Origin: Streptomyces xanthophaeus
GTDB lineage: Bacteria; Actinomycetota; Actinomycetes; Streptomycetales; Streptomycetaceae
Direction: 5' to 3'
Length of the DNA: 64,000 nucleotides
Assembly: GCF_030440515.1 (NCBI RefSeq)
Contig: NZ_CP076543.1
Span: forward strand, 5,528,501 to 5,592,500
Part shown: positions 59,221 to 64,000 of the stretch, piece by piece
Layout of the letters: each line of letters starts with the position of its first letter
How positions within the stretch are numbered: position 1 is the stretch's first letter
The notes under the pieces: generated by a model
Seen by the model: the letters and a program-made list of their open reading frames with translations, nothing else
Told to the model about the DNA's origin: nothing
The model's database searches: none
Position numbers and translations under genes: made by a program

Positions 59221-60461
59221 GCGTGCCCGCGCTCGGCCCGGATCCCGTTCACCACCCGGTTCACGGAGGCCCGGACGTCCGCCATCTCCAGCAGGAACGC
59301 CCAGTAGTCCGGATGCCGCCCCTCCAACGCCGAAAGCGCCCGGGCCACCCGCGCCACCGCATCGTCCAGCGGCCGCGCGTGCTGCGGATCCGGCACGCTG
59401 CGCCCCGCCATCGCCAGCCGCTGCGCATCCCGGATCGCGAAACGGGTCCGGTCCACCTCCGCCTGCGGATCCCGCGCCACCGCCTCCAGCCGCGTCAGCC
59501 GGTCCTGCGCCGCCGACACCGCCTCGTCCGTCGCGTCCAGCGAGCCGCGGACCGCCTCGATCAGCGCCCCGACATCGGCCCAGCGCTGCTCCTCCCGGGC
59601 CCGGCCGGCCTCCCGCAGCTGCTCCTCGGCCCGTGCCACGTCCTGCACCGCCTGCTCCGGCACGTGCTGCAGGTCCTGCCAGCAGGCCGCACTGAACCGC
59701 CGCCGCAGCTCACTGAGCACCGGATCCACCCGGTCCGCCCGGTTGCGCAACGCCTGCGCCCGCGTCCGCAGACTTACCAGCCGCCGGTCGATCTCCGCCG
59801 CCCGCTCGGGCAGCCGCGCCACCTCGGCCCGTACCGCCTCCGCATCACGCAGGATCCGGTCGGCACGCTGCACCGTCTCCTGCACACCGTGTTGGGCCGC
59901 ACCCTGGTTCAGCTTGGTCAGCTCCGGGCCGAGCGCCGCCAGCCGCGCCGCGAGGTCATCGGCCCGTATCCCCTTGGCCCGTACGGCGTCCAGCGCGTCA
60001 CTCGCCCCGATCAGCGCGGCCCTGGCCCGCTCCCGGGCCGGCGCCACCCGCGCGAGCTGCGTCTCGGCCTTGTCCAGCAGCGGCTGCAACCCCTGCGCGA
60101 ACCGCTCCAGCTCCCCCTGGACCCGCACCAGCTCGTCCCGCGCCCGGGTCAGCTGCTCCCGCGCGCGCGTGGCCACCGAGGCCTCCAACTCCGCCCGGTC
60201 CAGGTCGTGCGCGTCGACCGCCTCGATGTAGACGTGGCTGACCTCGTCGATCCGCCGCCCCAGCGCGGCGAACCCCTCGGTCGCCTGCCGCGCGGCGGGC
60301 GACCCGTCCGCCGCGGCGATCGTCTCGATCGAGATCCGCAGATCCCGCTGCGCCGTGTCCAGCTCGTAGAACGCGGCCGCGGCGGCATCCTTCGCCGCCT
60401 GCGCATCCGCCCGCCGACTCTCGTCCCGCCCGCCGAACCACCGCCGGGATGCCGTCGTCAC
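59217..60461 (-). CDS. Long coiled-coil protein of unknown function
   Basis: Protein of 414 aa, almost entirely helical with heptad-like Ala/Leu/Arg/Glu repeats (REQLTRARDELVRVQGELERFAQGLQPLLDKAE; AAEIDRRLVSLRTRAQALRNRADRV). There is no membrane segment or enzyme motif. The C-terminus GRHPDYWAFLLEMADVRASVNRVVNGIRAERGHA is less repetitive. GTG 60461 has GGGAGAGG 4 nt upstream. A structural or scaffold role is possible. Divergent from tRNA-Val. Confidence 0.82.
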   Translation of the reverse strand: MTTASRRWFGGRDESRRADAQAAKDAAAAAFYELDTAQRDLRISIETIAAADGSPAARQATEGFAALGRRIDEVSHVYIEAVDAHDLDRAELEASVATRAREQLTRARDELVRVQGELERFAQGLQPLLDKAETQLARVAPARERARAALIGASDALDAVRAKGIRADDLAARLAALGPELTKLNQGAAQHGVQETVQRADRILRDAEAVRAEVARLPERAAEIDRRLVSLRTRAQALRNRADRVDPVLSELRRRFSAACWQDLQHVPEQAVQDVARAEEQLREAGRAREEQRWADVGALIEAVRGSLDATDEAVSAAQDRLTRLEAVARDPQAEVDRTRFAIRDAQRLAMAGRSVPDPQHARPLDDAVARVARALSALEGRHPDYWAFLLEMADVRASVNRVVNGIRAERGHA

Positions 60462-60566
60462 AATGCCTCTCCCGTACCGCGTCCGCCATGCCCCGGTCCA
60501 TTCTCTCCCACGGGAACGGGTTTGCGTGGGGGGTGTGCCCGCCATGTAGGCTGTCCACTCATCCAC

Positions 60567-60641
60567 GGGTGCGTAGCTCAGGGGTAGAGCGCTGCTCTTA
60601 CAAAGCAGATGTCGGCGGTTCGAAACCGTCCGCGCCCACCA
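60567..60641 (+). tRNA. tRNA-Val (TAC)
   Basis: The acceptor GGGTGCG pairs with CGCGCCC (one T-G pair). The anticodon loop CTTACAA gives TAC, the T-arm is GGCGG-TTCGAAA-CCGTC, the discriminator is A and CCA is encoded. It is the probable integration site of the adjacent element. TAGGCT at 60547-60552 is a -10 candidate. Confidence 0.95.
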
Positions 60642-60645
60642 GCAC

Positions 60646-60680
60646 AAAGACCCCTCGCCGATCATGGCGGGGGGTCTTTT
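60646..60680 (+). terminator. Rho-independent terminator of tRNA-Val
   Basis: The stem AAAGACCCCTCGCC with GGCGGGGGGTCTTT (14 pairs, one G-T) has the loop GATCAT and ends in TTTT. If the tRNA is an attachment site, this hairpin lies on the element side or was re-formed by integration. Confidence 0.88.
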
Positions 60681-60709
60681 GCATCCACATCTGCCATCAA
60701 CGGGAGCGG

Positions 60710-61640
60710 TCAGGCACGGCCGGGACGCTGCCTCAACAGCCGGTCCGTATGCCCGATGGCCTCGCGTTGGGTCTCCTGCACGACGTGCGCGTACACGTTC
60801 ACCGTGACGGCGATCTGCGAGTGCCCGAGGATCTCCCTCACGACCCGGGGTGGAACGCCGTGCCGAGCGTCGCGCAGCTGAATGCCCCTCAGCCCGGCGT
60901 CCTTGGCCACGCGCGTGAAGGACCGGTAAACGTTCCGCGGCTCGATGGGCGGCCCGGTCCGGATGGTGAAGACGTACCCGGTCTCGTCCCACGCCTCCGC
61001 CTGCTTCATCCGCTGCCACCGTAGGGGAGCGACGCAGATCCCCGGCAGGGGGAGAGTCTGTCGGCGCCGCTGCCCCTGGGATCGTCCTCGTAGGCCTCGC
61101 CGCCAACGCGCTGACGCTGAGTCCGCACCCGGATCTCGCGCTTGTCCAGGTCCACGTTCTCCCACCGGAAACCGACGATCTCACCCCGACGGAAGCCGAG
61201 CGCGATCGCCAGCACGAAGGCGGCGTACAGCGGGTCTCTGCGGCGAGGAAGTCCAAAGTCTCCTGGAGGCTCCAAAGCGAGAGCTCCCGAGCCTCAACCC
61301 TCGGCGGCTCGACCAGCATTGCCACGTTCCGAGTCACCAGCTCCTCCCGGACGGCCGCAGCGAGAGCCGTCCGCAGAACCCGATGCGACTCCTTGGCGGT
61401 CGCGGCGCTGGTCTTCTTCCGCAGCTGCAGAAGAACCTTCCGAACATCGCCCACACTCAGCGATGCGACCGCTTGGACCCGAGCAGCGGCACGAGGTAAA
61501 GCCGGAAGTGCACCTCGAACTTGGCGTGGGTGGTGCACTTGCGATGAGGCTTGACGATGTTGTCGAGCCAGTAGGGCGGCCAATCGGACAGCTTGGCGGA
61601 CCGCCTGGGCACGGGCACGCCCTGGTAACGGACTTCGCCC
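60710..61640 (-). pseudogene. int: Tyrosine-recombinase integrase, frameshifted
   Basis: Family-like segments occur in order but in changing frames. The N-terminal SAM-like part is SDWPPYWLDNIVKPH (about 61500-61620). The core-binding part is SLSVGDVRKVLLQLRKKTSA and VLRTALAAAVREELVTRNVA (about 61240-61480). The catalytic start is AAFVLAIALGFRRGEIVGFR with Arg (about 61235). The end is VREILGHSQIAVTVNVYAHV with His and Tyr (60720-60850). At least three frameshifts separate them, and the box II HxxR area reads LRDARHG. It points toward tRNA-Val, as integrases of pSAM2-like elements do. It cannot make a full enzyme unless the sequence has errors. Confidence 0.85.
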
Positions 61641-61734
61641 CCGTCAACGGGGCTCGGATAGCAGGCTCACTCGAAGACCTGACAGCGTGCATTGCCGCGA
61701 ACGGCAACCCCCTGGAAGCCACCGGCCGTAGCAC

Positions 61735-62351
61735 GGTAAGAGTTTCCCTACTTCATCAAGGCACCCGCCGCGCACGCGCGGCGCGCGCGGCCCGTCACCC
61801 GGGCCTGCGCTCCTGTCTACGCCCCGATCCAGCCCGGCCGCCGACCGCACGCCCACGGCTCGGGTTGATGGGAAGCGCCTTAGGCGGGCCTTCAGGCACG
61901 GCAACCGTCACATGGCATGCGTGGCCGGGAGCGCTGCCGACTGCGGCCGGGACGGGGTGCCAAAAGACGGCCAGCGGCGAGGGAGGGGCGGCCTCTTGCG
62001 CAAGGCCGGCCGACTGTCGGGCCTGAGTCGGGCCGGGCGCCGTACCCCCGCCGTCACGGATGACAGGAGCGTGAGGCGACCGCACCACCGGGAATGGGCG
62101 GGCGGGGAGCAGCTGCTGCCGCGATGTGGTGCCGGCCGGTGTGGTCGCTCCGCGTCGGTACCGGTCTCGTTGTGGCCGATGAGCGCGTCGTTGAGTCGTC
62201 TTCCGAAAGCCCGTCCGTCAGCGCCTGGGTTGCGGTCTGCTCAGCCCGGGCGGGACACCAACCGGAACCGCTCCGGCAACCTCGTCCCTAAGCGCCCCGA
62301 ACCCTGGTTGGATACGGCCACACCGCACGCGCAGACTCGGGGTGGAGAGAC
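61735..62351. other. Gene-poor stretch in element remnant
   Basis: About 600 bp in which no open frame has family character or a plausible ribosome binding site. A perfect hairpin CGCCGCG-cacg-CGCGGCG lies at 61766-61783 in a run of CG dinucleotides. Composition is less extreme than in the core genes, in keeping with decayed mobile DNA. Confidence 0.5.
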
Positions 62352-62819
62352 TTGGACGCAGCACTGGTGGGACTGATTGGCACATCAGTGGGTGCCATAT
62401 CGGGGTTTTCAGGGGCGTGGCTGGCCCAGCGGGGCCAAGTGCGGGTACAACGAGAACAGCGTGCTCACGCCGAACGCGTGCGATGGCTGGATGACAAGCG
62501 CCATCTCTATCGAGATCTTCTACTCGCCTGCTATGGCTGGCATGACGCCCTGGCAGCAACTTCCCGCGGGGAAGCTGACGGCGCCCTGCACGAGACTCGC
62601 TCCGCAGCGTACAAGTTCGGCGTGGAGATCGACCTCATAGCCTCGGAGTCCGTACGGCTGGCCGCTGTACACATGCGCAGACAGCTCCTGGAAGCACAGG
62701 GGCCGATCCTGCACTCAGACGGCGGCGATGCGTCCGCAGCTCTCAGAGAGGTAAGGATCGCCACGGACGCGTTTGAAGAGGCTGTGCGATCTGATCTAGC
62801 GCAGGTCACCGAGCGATAG
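62352..62819 (+). CDS. Hypothetical protein with N-terminal membrane anchor
   Basis: Protein of 155 aa. The TTG start at 62352 has GGAG 4 nt upstream. The first 25 residues (DAALVGLIGTSVGAISGFSGAWLAQ) form a hydrophobic anchor. The rest is a charged helical domain (VRVQREQRAHAERVRWLDDKRHLYRDLLLACYGWHDAL...). This architecture is common in streptomycete mobile-element cargo. No family is recognised and function is unknown. Confidence 0.7.
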   Translation: MDAALVGLIGTSVGAISGFSGAWLAQRGQVRVQREQRAHAERVRWLDDKRHLYRDLLLACYGWHDALAATSRGEADGALHETRSAAYKFGVEIDLIASESVRLAAVHMRRQLLEAQGPILHSDGGDASAALREVRIATDAFEEAVRSDLAQVTER

Positions 62820-62967
62820 CTCAGCAACCAGGCTCGTGCCCTGCCCGTGCGGGTGTCGGGCCCATCGGAATCGGGCGCAGATGCGGGACCGTGGTGAAGT
62901 CCAGGCCGCGGGTGGGCGTCGATGTGGTGGCTGCCGGTCGGCACCGCTGCCCTGATCCCGGAGGGCA

Positions 62968-63043
62968 GCACGGTTATGGGAGGGCGCACAAGGTCGTTCA
63001 TCCAGTGGGGTGCTCCACCTTGTGCGCCCTCCCATAACCGTGC
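62968..63043. repeat. Perfect 27-bp inverted repeat with 22-nt loop
   Basis: The arm 62968-62994 (starting GCACGGTTATGGGAGGGCGC) is exactly complementary to 63017-63043. The loop 62995-63016 is CGTTCATCCAGTGGGGTGCTCC without its own pairing. There is no T-run. It stands 50 bp before the small CxxC peptide gene. Confidence 0.9.
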
Positions 63044-63092
63044 AGGGGCGGTGCCCATCAGGACAACGGCACCGACCTCGAAGGAGCACGCC

Positions 63093-63227
63093 ATGGCTTG
63101 CACCGACCCCCAGTACGACGGCGGCATCATCCCCAACCGATACTCCGCCGCCCCCGAGGACCTCACCCTCTGCCCCACCTGCAATCACGGCTACGACCCC
63201 CGCGACCACCACGACTACGCCGGCTGA
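63093..63227 (+). CDS. 44-residue CxxC / His-rich peptide
   Basis: ATG 63093 has AAGGAG 7 nt upstream, a strong ribosome binding site. The peptide begins MACTDPQYDGGIIPNRYS and ends LCPTCNHGYDPRDHHDYAG. One CxxC followed by His and HxxH-like residues could bind a zinc ion. No homolog is recalled. Its good translation signal beside a long inverted repeat makes it a credible small gene. Confidence 0.65.
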   Translation: MACTDPQYDGGIIPNRYSAAPEDLTLCPTCNHGYDPRDHHDYAG

Positions 63228-63683
63228 CCATCCCTGGCTCCGGCGTGAGTCGGGGCCAGGAGCCTTCCGCAGCCTGGAGCCCGCCGGTGTGACCGTCGTG
63301 ACCGATCCGGCTGGAACTGCACCCCAGGAAGCCCGGCCCGCTCTTTACTCCGCGTGTCGACGGCACACGGGATGGGAGGCTGGGCGCCCATGGTCCGTAC
63401 CGATGCTGGAGAGCTTGCTTCAGCGTCCACCCCATGAGAATCTGGGGCCAGCTTTGGCGTGCCATCATCTGCTCTCTTCTCACGGAGGGGGCATTTTTTG
63501 TTTCCGCCTCCCGGGCACCCACGGGCCGCTAGTCCCTCCACCGACGATCACGCCAACTTGGCGCCTAGCAGCCATGCTTGACGTTCTGACCTGCCCGAGC
63601 GTAACGTCTGTCATGCTTCGCTACGTGTGTGTCCACAACCACCTACCTCTGGGTCCCTCCTCCAGAGTTGGCAAGGGGGAGCA
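63228..63683. other. Non-coding stretch before HTH gene
   Basis: About 455 bp without a supported gene. It has a T-rich run (GCATTTTTTGTTTCC, about 63492-63506) unusual for this genome, flanked by GGAGG and CCTCC that could pair. Possible promoter elements for the HTH gene near 63600 are not distinct. Confidence 0.45.
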
Positions 63684-63947
63684 GTGGACCAGTCACCCGA
63701 GTTGATCCTCGTCAGCGCTGACCTCGCGGCCCTCTACACGGGCAGACCTTCGAGCACCATTCGCCGATGGGCGAGCGAAGGCCGGATCACTACATACGGT
63801 CAAGGTCGGGGCAAGGTCCGGTACAACTTGCTGGAACTTCCCAGAGCCGTAGTGAATCCGTGGACCGATGAGCGCGTCCTCGGTCAGGCGCCGCCCAGAC
63901 GTGCGGATCGGCCGAGCGGTTCCTCCGAACCACCTCCCGGCGGATAG
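63684..63947 (+). CDS. Small helix-turn-helix DNA-binding protein (excisionase/MerR-like HTH)
   Basis: Protein of 87 aa. LVSADLAALYTGRPSSTIRRWASEGRITTYGQGRGKVRYNLLELPRAV is a MerR/Xis-type helix-turn-helix with wing (HTH_17-like). GTG 63684 has GGGGGAG just upstream. Near an integrase remnant it may be the element's excisionase or a plasmid-type regulator; its orientation away from the integrase is unlike the usual xis-int order. The Pro-rich tail ends the protein. Confidence 0.78.
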   Translation: MDQSPELILVSADLAALYTGRPSSTIRRWASEGRITTYGQGRGKVRYNLLELPRAVVNPWTDERVLGQAPPRRADRPSGSSEPPPGG

Positions 63948-64000
63948 CCACCCTCTAAAACCCTGGTCCCGCCGACCCCTGACCGTGCGGCTTCACCTCT

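Noticed and set aside
61142..62026. Plus-strand frame of 294 codons over the integrase region
   Set aside because: The minus strand holds recombinase motifs there; the plus frame has no ribosome site and no domain.

Overview
The window is chromosomal DNA of a Streptomyces or close relative. GC is very high, GTG starts are frequent, and many genes lack a Shine-Dalgarno but have a -10-like hexamer 6-8 nt before the start (leaderless mRNA). Landmark genes are also typical of the genus: the fabD-fabH-acpP-fabF operon with a PucR-type FasR regulator and a DUF3145 neighbour, homodimeric aceE, an Mbl-type MreB paralog and TerD paralogs.

Layout. 1-7.5 kb: a heterodimeric ABC exporter, an FGGY sugar kinase, two tRNA-Asn and one CAU-anticodon tRNA, a YbdK-type ligase and an MFS exporter. 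7.5-19 kb: mostly convergent or divergent pairs (cupin/AraC, secreted phytase-like protein/carboxyltransferase, LysE exporter/Lrp, acetyltransferase, histidine kinase-like protein plus Mbl, lipase, zinc-ribbon protein). Two identical 158-bp palindromic elements lie at 13.4 and 19.2 kb. 19.3-31 kb: MarR/quinone-type reductase/Ohr, an EI24 membrane protein, a decayed dehydrogenase remnant, thioesterase-like, nitrilase, LysR/dehydrogenase, monooxygenase/TetR, GH3 beta-glucosidase and an SGNH hydrolase. 31-36 kb: the type II fatty-acid operon and fasR. 36-47 kb: pirin, serine hydrolase, MerR/aldo-keto reductase, DUF4429, DUF1023 hydrolase, TetR, secreted protease inhibitor, K+ channel, aceE. 47-58 kb: a stress island with DUF3052, a peroxiredoxin, four TerD/TerA-like proteins and TerC. 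It also holds a four-gene, stop/start-overlapping operon (aldolase, PRTase_2-TRSP-StiP fusion, HAD phosphatase, O-methyltransferase) of the kind linked to Ter-dependent stress systems. 58-60.5 kb: FmdB-type peptide, DUF4383, coiled-coil protein. 60.5-64 kb: tRNA-Val with a frameshifted tyrosine integrase beside it and sparse accessory DNA, the remains of an integrated element.

The strongest unusual signals are the following. (1) The two identical elements end in CTAG and supply the stop codons of all four flanking convergent genes, while other convergent pairs here share a single CTAG as their overlapping stops. (2) A Streptomyces REP-like palindrome sits in frame inside the Ter-linked PRTase fusion. 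(3) An Mbl-like protein and its translationally coupled histidine kinase have both lost nucleotide-binding residues. (4) A perfect 27-bp inverted repeat precedes a 44-residue CxxC peptide.
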